Below are positions 9,621 through 20,772 of a stretch of DNA of 64,000 bases, in pieces (position 1 is the stretch's first letter; every line of letters starts with the position of its first letter). The translations under genes were made by a program, and so were the position numbers. The notes beneath the pieces were generated by a model that saw only the letters and a program-made list of their open reading frames with translations, searched no databases and was not told the DNA's origin. Source of the stretch: Malania oleifera (taxonomy: Eukaryota > Streptophyta > Magnoliopsida > Santalales > Ximeniaceae); NCBI RefSeq assembly GCF_029873635.1, contig NC_080425.1, forward strand, positions 40,055,390-40,119,389. The letters are read 5' to 3'.

Positions 9621-10597
9621 TTTTAGAATCATGCTCACCCAATTTTGTAATTTTTTATTAGACTTTGCTTGATTTACTTTCCTCAAAAAGAACTTCTAAG
9701 GGCATTTTTTTTTTCATTTGATTTTAAATACTAAACAAATGATCTAGATTTTAAATTTTCATATAAAATGACTTGTGTGAAAAATAAAAAAATTGCATAT
9801 ATGTCACCTATAATTCGTTTTCTCTCAGTATTAGACTTTTAAAATTACAAAAATATTTTTTCCATAAGCTAAACTCCTGGAGCTTTAATTTGTCATATGA
9901 CATGTATGTTTTAGACTAGTATCTTGGGCATAGTAATTTATTAAATATAGACTATTTAACTATCAAGATTTTCTTTATGAACTTTGACATGTTCTAGTAT
10001 TTTATCTTTTTCTCTATGTAAAGATATCCAATTGACTTGATTATTTTTTTTTTGAATAAAATGAGACTCAAAAAGGAATTTTTTGACATATAAACCACTA
10101 TCTTTAGACACATGTACTAGCCATTGGAAAGTTTTCAAAGTTGACTAAATCGAATTTGGCAGCAGTTGTTTTCACTATGTGACCTATGTGTAGTAAATGA
10201 ATTATATTTAATGATGCTCATATCCAAATGATTTGAAAAATAGTTTTTTTTAAAAGACTCATTTTGGGAAATTAAATATTTTTATATTTATTTTTTTAAG
10301 CGATTGTAGCAATCATTTTAGACTTTCCAAGTTAAGCTATGTGAACCATCATAATTTTCTCCTAGCATGTGCATGTTGTTGGAGTGACTTGAAGTATGTC
10401 ATTATGGGGCTCCAATAGCTACTAGAAATTTTTGGCTATAAAAGGAGGTATTCAAGGTACTCCAAAGTGCATCTTGTGTTTCATGTCAGCAGCCTCAAGC
10501 TGTTCAGCGCCGACGCCGAAGATCCAAGCAGAAGTCAATCAACCGGAGTAGAATTGAAACAGTGCAACCCAACATACAAAAAGTTGAAGACCTCCTT
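9621..10597. other. Intergenic DNA; TATA-like site near 10437
   Basis: No gene is recognised. A GCTATAAAAGGAGG at about 10433 followed by roughly 150 bp of GC-richer sequence looks like a promoter or LTR R region, but no matching second copy is present in the window. Confidence 0.4.
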
Positions 10598-11121
10598 TGT
10601 CACGCCTCGAACCTGGCAGTGGGTCCCAGGTGTTATGTAGTAACCTAACCTATCCATGTATCATATAAAAACATACACGATACAATAATGAATGAGGGTC
10701 CGACCCCGTGGGGTTCCCGTACACCCTACATTCACATTCACATACACGACATATATGCAGCGAAAAAAATTATTCCATACATACATCGTACCATACAAGA
10801 GTCTATACAAACAAAGTTTAAGCTCCATATTACAAAACATAACCTAGGGTTCTAGCAATACCCAAAATGACAACCTTGTTACAGTCCAAGTACTTACACA
10901 AGTACTCTACGCAGTAAACCGACCACTGCGCTCCCAACACTAGGACGCTAGTTCCGGTTACTCGAGAGACTTGAAAACATGTACATACGATAGGGGTGAG
11001 ACATATCTCAGTAATGTAGAATCAGGTTATATCGGTGTGTGGCATATGAGTGTTATCATGACATAAAACATACACAATTCAGTTCCCAATATTTCCACAA
11101 CACAGTTCCAGTATAGTTCTC

Positions 11122-11155
<34 letters not shown>

Positions 11156-12417
11156 ATCAATCAACCCGGTGTCATCACACCCTTCGGAACGAAGCCGACC
11201 CGCATTACACGGCGTCCCTGGCACATGGCGTAGCCCCAAGCTCCCATGGCATCATACCTGGTACATATGGTGGATCCACACCCTTCAGTGATCAGCCAGT
11301 AAGAGGTGATATTTCACGCCCTCGGATATAGAGTCGGACACTCTTGCCACTGGCAGGTGGTATTACACACCCTCAGATATAAAGTGAGACACTCTTCCAC
11401 AGCTTGGAATAATTCGGAACACACGTTCCTATATCTTATTTCAGCAAATCACAACTCAATGCATATTCATATAATAGTTCATTCCGCACTTAATTGGTAA
11501 TCACAAAATCACGATTCTTCGAATACAATTTAAAACAAGTCAAGGCACAACCTTCTCCATAACATTATATATTCAACAATATATTCATAATTTTCCAATG
11601 AAACCAGAGATGCAACCCAATGCCCCCCTTTTCCCAAAACTATAACATGAAAACCCCGTAATTTTTACCCATTAAATTTTTCCAAATAAGTAGCCAAAAC
11701 ATACATAGGACCGTGAACCACAGTTCTACCAAATTTGATTTCAAAAATAACCGATATAAACAAAATCCCCTTACCTTTCCCCGAAAATCCAACCCGAACT
11801 CTACGGTTCCTAAAAGTGAACAGAATTCCCAAAACCTATAAATCACAGTACAATACAGACTTATAATTCCATTCTCTACAAGTCTACCAAAACGGAAATG
11901 AAAATCGAGCCTTACCTCGATTTTTGGGTTAAAACCTAAAAATCCTCAGAACGAAATTTTGTTCCATAGAACACATAGAAATTCCTTCCCTGATCCTCAC
12001 AGTAACGTCGGATTGTCGATTCTAATGATGAACGACGAAGAAATCTAGAGAGAAGGAGAGATGCTCCAAATTCTAGAGAGAGAGAGAAAGAATTTTGGTA
12101 ACTTAGCTTCAAAGCACCCAAAGGATATTTATAGCACCTTTGACTTGGCCAACCTCATCGACGAGGCAGCATCTTTGTCGACAAGTCAACAAAGGGAGTT
12201 CGTCAATGTTGTGGTGGCCTCGTCGATGAGTTTGAGATTTCAGGATTTCCCAAAATCTCTCGGTTTCTCCTCATCGACGAACCTCTGAATTTCATCACTG
12301 AACAATAGAAGGGCTTTCGTCAATGAAAGCACTGGCTTCATCGATGAAGCCTACACAAATTACTGTTTTACCCTTTCTTATTTATTTATTCCATATCTCA
12401 TGGGTCGGGTTCTTACA
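10598..12417 (-). repeat. 3' LTR of element D
   Basis: On the minus strand it starts TGTAAGAACCCGACCC after a purine tract (GTAAGGAGGGGAGG) and ends GCGTGACA. Near its start is an array of TCGTCGACGA-like motifs (12150-12350), followed by a TATA box GCTATAAATATCC around 12130. A (CA)n run lies at 11110-11153. Confidence 0.82.
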
Positions 12418-12769
12418 ACCTCCCCTCCTTACAAAAATTTCATCCTCGAAATTTGAAATTTCTCAATTGCGAACTCATCCACACAACCAAATATACATAA
12501 CCGAGTCTAAGAAGGGCTGGCGGCCACTCACAGCGCAGCCCCGTCACAATACATACATACCCTCACTTATGATGGAGGAATACTGTGGTTACATACATAT
12601 ACCATCTTGGGAGTTCACAATATCTCACATATTCCCAGAGACTAACCACATATCACAATACAATGGTAGAGTAATACACACATACTTAACTGATTCTACT
12701 ATCAAAACTACAACTCAGAACAACTGTGGATACTTTCAGCGTATCTCTGCTTCCAATTCCCAAGAAGCT

Positions 12770-15700
12770 TCCTCAACCTCGTGATTTCGCCATAATACCT
12801 TCACTAACGGTATATCCTTGGTACGTAGTTTCTAAACTTTACGATCCAGAATTTGAATGGGTACCTCCTCATATGCTAAAGCATCCCTAATCCCCAAGTT
12901 CTTGTAACTAATAACATGCGACGGATTTGGTATGTACCTTCTCAACATGGATAGGTGGAACACATCGTGGATCCTCGAGAGTGCTGGGGGTAGTGCAATC
13001 CTGTAGACTACTGGACCCACTTGCTCAAGAACCTCGAATGGTCTGATATACCTTGGGCTCAGCTTTCCCTTCTTCCCAAATCTCATCACCCCTTTCATCG
13101 GAGCAATTCTCAGGAATATCTTACCCCCCACCTCGAACTCCAACTCACGGTGGCGAACATCTGCGTAACTCTTCTATCGGGTCTAAGTCGATTTAATCGT
13201 ATCCTGAATCAAACCAACCTTCTCAGATGCCTGTTGCACGAGTTCAGGTCCTAAAACCTGACGTTCACCAACCTTATCCCAATACAGAGGAGACCGACAC
13301 CTCTAACCATACAGAGCCTCGAACAGTGCCATTCCGATACTAGCCTGGAAGCTATTGTTATAAGCAAACTCTACTAGTGGTAGAAACTACATCCAACCAC
13401 CATCGAAATCTAACATGCAAGCTCATAACATATCCTCAAAGATCTGTATTGTTCTCTCCGACTATCCATTAGTCTAGGGGTGGAACGTTGTACTGAAAGT
13501 AAGCTTTGTCCCAGTGCTTCCTGCTAGCTCTTCCAAAATCGAGAGGTAAACCTCGGGTCTCGATCTGACACAATGAACACTGGTACCTTGTGCATTCTGA
13601 CTATCTCATGCACGTACAGGTCTACTAGCCCACTCAAAGGGTAGCTAACCTTCATCGATACAAGGTGAGTAGATTTCGTCAACCTGTCCACGATTACCCA
13701 AATGACATTCTACCCGTGAAGGGTTGGCGGCAATCCGGTAACAAAGTCCATGAAAATGTGCTCTCATTTCCAATCCGAAATAGCGAACGGCTGTAATGGC
13801 CCTGTCGGCCTCTGATGTTCAGCTTTCACTTGCTAACACATCAGACACTGCTCCACGAACCGAGCAATCTCCCTTTTCATACTACTCCCCTAGAAGGACT
13901 CGCGCAAATTATGATACATCTTCGTACTACCAGGACGTACAGTATATAAAGAACGACGCGCTTCCTCCAAAATCGTCATTCTGATCTCGTCATTGTTTGG
14001 AACACACAGCCTGGTTCCAAACCTTAACACACCTCCCTTAGAGTTGTTAAAATCTACAGCCAACCCCTGCTGCACTTTCTTTACAGTCTCAACTAACTCC
14101 GTATCATTAGCCTGTGCAACTTTAATACGCTCAAACAAAGTCTGTTGGACCACCAAGCTAGCAACGAAAGCCTAATAATCACCAGCCACCAACTCTATGC
14201 CAAGGCTTTCCAGATCCCTTCTGATATGATGTTGAGCCACAACTGTAGATATCGCTGCATGCTCCAACTTCTAACTCAACGTATTAGCTACCACGTTAGC
14301 TTTCCCCAGGTGATAACTGATGGTGCAATCGTAGTCTTCAATCAGCTCAAGCCACCTTCTCTGCCTCATATTTAACTCCTTCTGCGTGAAAAAGTACTTA
14401 AGGCTTTTGTGGTTAGTGAAAATCTCACACTGAACACCATACATGTAGTGTCGTTAGATCTTCAATGCATAAACTACAGCAGCCAATTCCAGATTATGCG
14501 TAGGGTAATTCTTCTCGTATTCCTTGAGTTACTGGGAAGCATAAGTGATTACCTTACTCTGTTGCATAAGCACACATCCTAAACCCCTCAGAGATGTGTC
14601 ACTATAGATCACAAAATCGCCATCCCCAAAAGGAATGGTCAAGACCGAAGTAGTAACCAGTCGATGCTTCAACTCTTAGAAACACTACTCGCAATCATTG
14701 GTCCAACCAAACTTCACACCCTTCCTGGTCAATCATGTCAGAGGCCCAGACAACTTAGAAAATCCCTCCACGAACCGACGATAATAACCCGCTAGCTCTA
14801 GGAAACTCTGAACTTCCTGCACACACTTCGGTCTCACCCAATCAACCACAGCTTCAATCTTGCTAGAACCGACTGAGATGTCGCCCTTAGACAACACATG
14901 GCCTAAAAACGTGACCTGATTCAACCAGAACTCACATTTCTTCAGCTTGGCATATAACTTCCTCTCTTGCAGAATCTGTAGCACCAACCTTAGATTTTTT
15001 TCATGCTCTTCCAGACTCCTCGAGTATACCCGAATGTCGTCGATAAACACCACTATAAATTGGTCCAGGTATTCATGGAAAACCCTATTCATCAGATCTA
15101 TGAACACTGCCGGAGCATTAGTCAACCCCAAAGGCATGACTAAGAACTGTTAGTGGTCGTATCTGGTTCGGAAAGCAGTCTTCGCAACATCGTCAGATCT
15201 AACTCTCACTTGATGATACCCTGACCGTAGGTCGATCTTTGAAAAGACCTGTGTCCCCTGTAGCTGGTTAAAGAGGTCATCAATATGAGGCAATGTGTAA
15301 CAGTTCTTCACAGTCACCTTGTTGATCTCACGGTAATCAATGCACATTCGCATCGACCCGTCCTTATTTTTCACAAACAAAACTGGAGCTCCCCAAGGCG
15401 AAACACTAGGTTAAATAAAACCCTTGTCCAGTGATTCCTGCAACTGCTCCTTCAACTCCTGAAGTTCTGTTAGAGCCATTTGGTATGGAGCTTTGGGGAT
15501 CGGTGCCTCGCCAGGTAGCAACTCTATCGCAAACTCCACCTCACGATCTGGAGGTAAATTGGGTAACTCTTTTGGAAACACATCCAGTAACTCGTCAACC
15601 ACTCAAATATCCTCTAGCTTCAACTCATCCTGTGGTGGTTCCTTCATGCAAGCTAGGTACCCCTGACATCTGTCCAAGAGTACTCTCCTCACCTATAATG

Positions 15701-15830
15701 CCAATAGAATCTGTGGCATCGAATGCACACACAATCCTACAAACTTATACTTCTACTCCTTAGGAGGTCTAAACACTACTACCTTTCCATGACAGTCGAT
15801 CTTGTTTAGGGCATTATGCTTGCCTGTGAC
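12770..15830 (-). pseudogene. gypsy Pol (PR end, RT, RNase H, IN, chromodomain-like)
   Basis: In transcription order: a protease tail resembling element A (FRPPKE.KYKFVG), then the RT entry region [20 protein letters not shown] (15602 leftward), [42 protein letters not shown] and the catalytic box FIDDI (where the usual next Leu is Arg), then RNase H remains. The integrase zinc region lies near 13890-14156 and the integrase C-terminus near 12832-13143 (MEFEVGGKIFLRIAP, HDVFHLSMLRRYIP). VKVLWRNHEVEEASWELE at about 12740-12790 is the chromodomain-like tail. Several in-frame stops and frame changes make it non-functional. Confidence 0.9.
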
Positions 15831-16314
15831 CATTTGTATCATGTGTTTGGCATGGGTTTTCATCATGTCAATACTAGTGTAGGGTTATTTTTTAGGAGTA
15901 GTTTTTTCTTAGGCTAAAAAAGGGGACTATGACTCCTTGGTCATATTGGGGTTTCCTAATGATAAAGTGAGAATAGCATAGAAAGCTCTTTAGAGTAGGG
16001 TGAGTGTTCATTAACTTGTAAAACTCACTAACTATTGTCAACATGTTTAGCCTACTTGCCGCCCTCGCTAGACATATATTATTAACAGAGGTGTTTATAA
16101 TGAATTACGTTGTTTCAATGTTTACTGTTTAAGTGTCATTGCTTTCATAAGTTCCTTATTGCTTTTGCTTATATTTCATTGAATGATAATGAAATTGTTT
16201 TTTTGGTGAATTGTGGTAAAAACTAAGTTAGCTAGTTAAAAAAGAGTGCTTTAACTAGAGCTGCATGGTCCTTTCGCAAATGTGTGAAATATTCGGCCTG
16301 TAACACCTTTGGAT
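15831..16314. other. Spacer, nothing recognised
   Basis: This lies between truncated element D and the duplicated segment that follows. I see no coding signal or repeat end. Confidence 0.5.
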
Positions 16315-16845
16315 GCTCTAAAAGTTTGGAAAGCATTATAAAAATCTTTATTTTTCTTTTCAAAACTGACTCTGATGGTTCAATTCAACAAGTTGAATCA
16401 AGAAGGAAACTACAAACTTTACAAGTTGGGCCGAACGCCTATTTAATTACATAATAATAATTTTTTTTTAAAAATGGGTAAACATGCTTGAATCGAAATC
16501 AACCAATTACTATAATACGAATATGTTTTTTTCTTTCCATTTAGCATTCACATTGTAAGTATAGAAGGACACATAGAATATGAGGATTGAAATTCAGCTA
16601 TAATTTTAATTTATGAGGTATGAACTTTGAATGTTTAATTTACACTTTTTAAAAATATGTTTTATTGGTTATTACAGTTTTAAAAAATTGAATTATGTTT
16701 TATTTATTTTCATAGACATTTAGTCATAAATTTGCATCAAAAAATATTTTTAGCATTACAGTTATCTATACTTTAACTTTATTAATAGTTTTAATCTACT
16801 TTTATTTACGCTTAATTTTTTTAAAAAAATTTAGTGGTTATTATT
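16315..16845 (+). repeat. Upstream duplication unit, copy 1
   Basis: It aligns with 17500-17933 plus 40652-40705. Shared landmarks in order: TAGAAGGACAC-like segment, AATTTATG.GGTATGAAC, ATATGTTT.ATTGGT, TTTAGTCAT.AATTTGCAT, AGCATTA.A.TTATCTA. The two copies are well diverged, so the duplication is old. It precedes the DEFL promoter relic. Confidence 0.7.
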
Positions 16846-16847
16846 GG

Positions 16848-17085
16848 ATTAGCCAAAATTAAATATAAGATATTGTAATAAATACTTACTTTGCATGGTT
16901 GAAGAAACTTATTTTCAAGTTATATTAATAATTGCTTACTTAAATTTGCACATAATTGAAGGGAGTTAAATTAAAGGTATAGTAATAAATGCTTGTCGAA
17001 ATACGTTTGGTTGTCTCTTTGTCAAGGTTCCATTCGATAAAAGTCATTATTAATTTTGAAATTTATTTTACAAGAAAATAACCCT
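16848..17085 (+). pseudogene. Decayed promoter of a third DEFL unit
   Basis: The order of elements matches the promoters of both DEFL genes: a CCAAAATTAAAT start, AATAAATACTTACTTT, TTGCTTACTTAAATTTGCAC with AATTGAAG, GTTAAATTAAAG, AGTAATAAATGCTTG, then TCAAGGTTCCATTCGATAAA and AGTCATTATT. At the position where the real genes have TATATATA this copy has only AATTTATTTTACAAGAAAATAA. No signal-peptide or cysteine exon follows. I read it as a lost third member of the gene family of which only promoter sequence survives. Confidence 0.65.
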
Positions 17086-17438
17086 ATTATGCAAATTATA
17101 TTTATTATTTTTTTGAATTTTTTTGGACATTTAAATTCATATGGTTATTTTGTTTTAATTAAAAAGTATGTATAAATGAATGATTAAATAAAAAAAAATT
17201 CTAAGTATTAAAATTTTCTAGAAAAGGTTACAAAAGTATTTAAAAATATATCAAATTAGATTTTTATTTATTTTTTTTTTTTTGCAAATTGCTAGAAAAC
17301 AAAAACAAAACATGAATCTCACAATGTAAACAAATATGTTTTAATAATCTATTTCTTTACTGTAATAAAATAAAATAAAATAAAAAATTATAATGATACT
17401 ACATTCTAAATTATCTACAAAATTATAGTTAAAGTCTC

Positions 17439-17482
<44 letters not shown>

Positions 17483-17499
17483 ACATGAAACCATCAGTA
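17086..17499. other. AT-rich spacer with (AT)n
   Basis: There is no coding signal; a simple (AT)n repeat runs at about 17441-17479. This is where exons of the DEFL relic would be expected, and I find none. Confidence 0.6.
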
Positions 17500-17933
17500 C
17501 TTCCATTAGATCTTCTAAATATTTAGAAAGTAACATAGAAATCTATATTGGTGTTTTGGAAACCAATTTGGATCGTCCAATTGAACAAGTCAATTAAGAA
17601 AAACAAGTGAACTTGTATCGGATTCAACCAGTTTATGTAATATAAATGGTTTTTTAAAGTCCACTTAGTATTCACATTTTAGATATTGAAGGACACTTGG
17701 AATCAAAAGACTAACATTCAACTATAATATTAATTTATGTGGTATGAACGTTGAAATTTTAATTTACATTTTTTAACAATATGTTTCATTGGTCATTACA
17801 ATTTAAAAATATTAAACTATAGTTTATTTATTTTAATATGTGTTTAGTCATGAATTTGCATGGACTAAGCATAAAAAAAAAAATTGTAGCATTATAATTA
17901 TCTAAATATATTTTAAATTTTATTAGCAGTTTA
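17500..17933 (+). repeat. Upstream duplication unit, copy 2 (split by copia E)
   Basis: It aligns with 16315-16790. It is interrupted at 17933 by the copia element and continues after it at 40652, where ATTTATTTTTATTTAC and TTTTTTAAAAAAATTA match copy 1 near 16800-16830. The copy ends toward DEFL gene 2. Confidence 0.7.
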
Positions 17934-18349
17934 TATTGAATATTAAACTTGCTGGGCTCATATTATTACATAAATAATAAAAAAAAACAAAAGCTGAAGA
18001 AAGTGAGATGAAGAAGTTGAATAAGGATGAAGAAGATGTCAAAGAAGCAGGGAAATGGACACATTTCCTAAGTAGAAGAAAATTTGCAGCCATCACCTTC
18101 GCAAATCACGCCCGCCAATCCATAATGTTTACCATTTTTTTCCTATAAATTGGTGTTCATTTTTTTTGTGTAGTATGTGGTGGAGAAGAGGAAGAGTAAC
18201 CAGTGAGAGAAGAAGAAATTGTATATTTTGAGAGTTTTTTTTTTTTCCATATTATTATTGAAAATCAAAGAGTGTTTATGTGCAATTGAGTGTTTCCTCA
18301 CTGAGTTTAAATTACAACCAGCAATTGAGCAAGTCCCCTCCACCCATCA
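17934..18349 (+). repeat. 5' LTR of copia E
   Basis: It starts TATTGAATATTAAACTTG (TGTTGAATATTAAACTTG in the 3' copy) and ends CCACCCATCA. A CCTATAAATTGG TATA box is at about 18143. A TGGTATTAGAGC primer site follows at 18351. Confidence 0.9.
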
Positions 18350-18350
18350 G

Positions 18351-18363
18351 TGGTATTAGAGCG
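18351..18363 (+). promoter_or_regulatory. Primer binding site of copia E
   Basis: TGGTATTAGAGCG directly after the 5' LTR is one base from the standard tRNA-Met site TGGTATCAGAGC. Confidence 0.8.
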
Positions 18364-18989
18364 CCACGGTTTGCCAAAATTCGCCAAAAAGAGACAAACA
18401 GAGAGGAATTCGATTTTTTTTTTCTCAAATTTAAAGTTACTTGGAAATCAATTTTTGAGCTTACCATTGTGTAGATTTCGTCGAGATGAGTCCATAGGTG
18501 AAAACCGCGTCTCAAACGGAATGCGGATGCCTTCCCATGTGCTTACACGCACTAACAACTGATACTGCGTTGTCCAGACGCACTGCACGCGTCGCCGCGA
18601 GTGTTGCCAGTGACATCATGAGCCTAATGCACTGACACGCTCCTTCTTCACCCGACTAATAGACCCAACCTAGAGACCTGCAACTAGATTCGCGACCCGC
18701 CAACAGCAACCCGTACTGAAGATCCATGACCCGACCCAGAGACTGACTCGCGTCTAGATTTGCAGATCGTCACTGACACACTGCTTGTTGAAAAGATGCC
18801 ACGTGGTCTAACGACACTAATTGATGTCATTAATCTACTGTTGGGAAAAACCAACCCAGCCAGACCGGTCTAGAACGGTTTTTTAGTCGATTTAGTGATA
18901 TTTGGACCGGTTCTTTGCTTCCCATAATCGGTCCCTAAAGTTTTTTGACCTTTTGAACACACTGGTGGCATTAGATTTTCCAAAATCCA

Positions 18990-20035
18990 ACCCCAGAATT
19001 ATGTTTTTGATATATATCAAACCCGATGGTGAACGATACTACATAAGCGCTCATTCCAAAGCTGACAAAGGACAACTATGACAACTGATGCATTTAAATC
19101 AGAGCCTTACTAGGTGCTCAGGATGTCATTGACATCATTGAATATAGGTACCAAGAAGCCCCATCAAAAGAAGTCGAAGCATCTACGTCTGATGCTCAAC
19201 GAATGACCCTTTGTGCCTATCAGAAAAGGGATTGCAAAGCCAAGTCCATTATCTACTAGAGCCTTGATGAGGCCACCCTTGAAATCATCACCTCCACCAA
19301 GATGTCCCAAGAAGTCTAGAATACTCTCCACCGAACATACAAAGGAACCGACAAAGTGAAGAGAATTCGCCTCCAAACTCTATGAGGTGAATTTGAATCC
19401 TTGCAAATGAAGTTGTTGGAGTCCATTGTCGAGTACTATACTTGGGTAGTGCTTGTCTCAAGCCAGTTAAGGACAAATGGAGAGAATCTCACAGACTTGA
19501 GGATATGTAAGAAAAATTTGTGATCTTTGGATCCAAAATTTGACTACATAGCCGTCATGTTGAAAGAAACAAAAGATTTGGAGACCATGTCTATATAAAA
19601 GCTCGTAGGATCTTTGCAAGCTCACAAGCAGAAGGTGGACAGAAGAAGTGATGGTAAGTCACTGGAACCAATCCTACAGTCAAAACTATCTTTGACTGAT
19701 GGGAGACACGAGTAAGGGGGGAGGTCGCACTGAGGACGAGTGTGAGGTTGAGGATCCCCGAAGAGGATTTGGATATACTGAATCTAGAGGAGGAGGTCGA
19801 GGTGGACAAGGTTCCATGTGAGGAGGACATGGACAACATTACAATGTCCCACGAGGAAGAGGATGTGGAAGAACAGGTGGTGGTTACAACAACAATCATA
19901 ACATTGATAAAAGAAACATTGAGTGCAATAACTGCCATAAGTTTGGCCACTATAGCAACAAGTGTTGGGGGCAATAACAAGAAAAGGTTAGCAAGGAGGC
20001 TAACCTTGCCAAAACTGGACATGTAGTTGGAGAGT
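18990..20035 (+). pseudogene. copia E Gag with zinc knuckle
   Basis: Remains of Gag: LGAQDVIDIIE and YQEAPSKEVEAST, then DEATLEIITSTKMSQEV, HRTYKGTDKVKRIRLQTL, ESIVEYYTWVL and GENLTDLRIC, with stops between. A Gly/Arg-rich stretch (about 19740-19900) leads to the zinc knuckle CNNCHKFGHYSNKC at about 19932-19973. This order is the standard copia Gag layout: capsid-like UBN2 domain followed by a nucleocapsid knuckle. Frameshifts and stops show it is dead. Minus-strand open stretches here are only shadows of the biased composition. Confidence 0.85.
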
Positions 20036-20767
20036 TGTTGATGCTAATGGCACACAGCTTAACCTAGGACCAAAGTGTTTGGTACCTCGACTCATATGAC
20101 TAGCAAAAAGAACCTATTCATTGAACTTAATGAAAAAGTTCAAAGGGAAATCTCTTTTGGCAATCTCTCTAAAGTCCCAGTCCGAAGGAAAGGAGATGTT
20201 CTTATCAAGTGGAAGGTTAGAGATCACACTTTCATCTCCAACATCTAATATGTGCCAGACATGAAGACCAACATCTTGAGTCTTGAACAACTAATGGAGA
20301 AAGGCTATCGAATTAGCCTTAGAGATAAGCAGATGGTGATATCAGATGCTCGAGGTAAGCTCGTCACTCGAGTCACTATGGCAAAGAATCAGATGTTTTC
20401 TCTCGCAATCCATCATGACATGCCAAGATGTCTAAGCACCATCATCAACAACAAAGATTGGCTGTGGCATCTGAGGTTTGACCACCTCAACTTTGAAAGC
20501 TTGAAGTAGTTGGGAAGCAAGAAGATGGTGAATGGCTTACCCAACATCGAGCATCCAAATGAGATATGCGAAAGTTGTGTTCTGAGCAAGCAACACAGAA
20601 ACAACTTTGGAAAGCAAACCGACTGGAGGTCTACCATGATGCTCCAATTAGTACATAGACGTTTGTGGTTCATTGAACCCATTTTCAAATGGATAGAACC
20701 GATACTTCCTTACCTTCACTGTCGATTACTGTAGGAAGATTTGAGTCTACTTCCTAAAAAGGAAGTT
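20036..20767 (+). pseudogene. copia E protease, pre-integrase and start of integrase
   Basis: WYLDSYD near 20080 marks the protease site (a WYLDSG-type motif with the Gly lost). MPDMKTNILSLEQLMEKGY (20252 on) and MVISDARGKL are the typical segment after it. WLWHLRFDHLNFESLK and ICESCVLSKQH form the His/Cys pre-integrase zinc region (about 20458-20600). Integrase begins after this and is cut at 20772 by gypsy element A; it resumes at 30310 with EVFGKLKEF. Confidence 0.85.
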
Positions 20768-20772
20768 AGAAA

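Larger units (their letters stand above)
10598..15830 (-). mobile_element. Tekay-like Ty3/gypsy element D, 5'-truncated
   Basis: Read on the minus strand, this is the end of a protease, then RT, RNase H, integrase and a chromodomain-like tail, followed by a purine tract and one long LTR (10598-12417). Gene order RT-RNase H-integrase marks it as Ty3/gypsy; the long LTR and C-terminal WRNHEVEEASWELE segment fit the Tekay/del chromovirus lineage. Gag and the 5' LTR are missing beyond about 15830, so the element is a truncated fragment. It resembles element A (20773-30309) but is a different, diverged copy. Confidence 0.88.

Noticed and set aside
12323-12784. 153-codon open frame on the plus strand
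   Set aside because: It spans the LTR start, purine tract and pol end of element D, which is coded on the other strand; no known domain.
19591-20022. 143-codon minus-strand open frame, Ser/Thr-rich
   Set aside because: It is the complement of the Gly/Arg-rich and zinc-knuckle part of copia E gag, a composition shadow.
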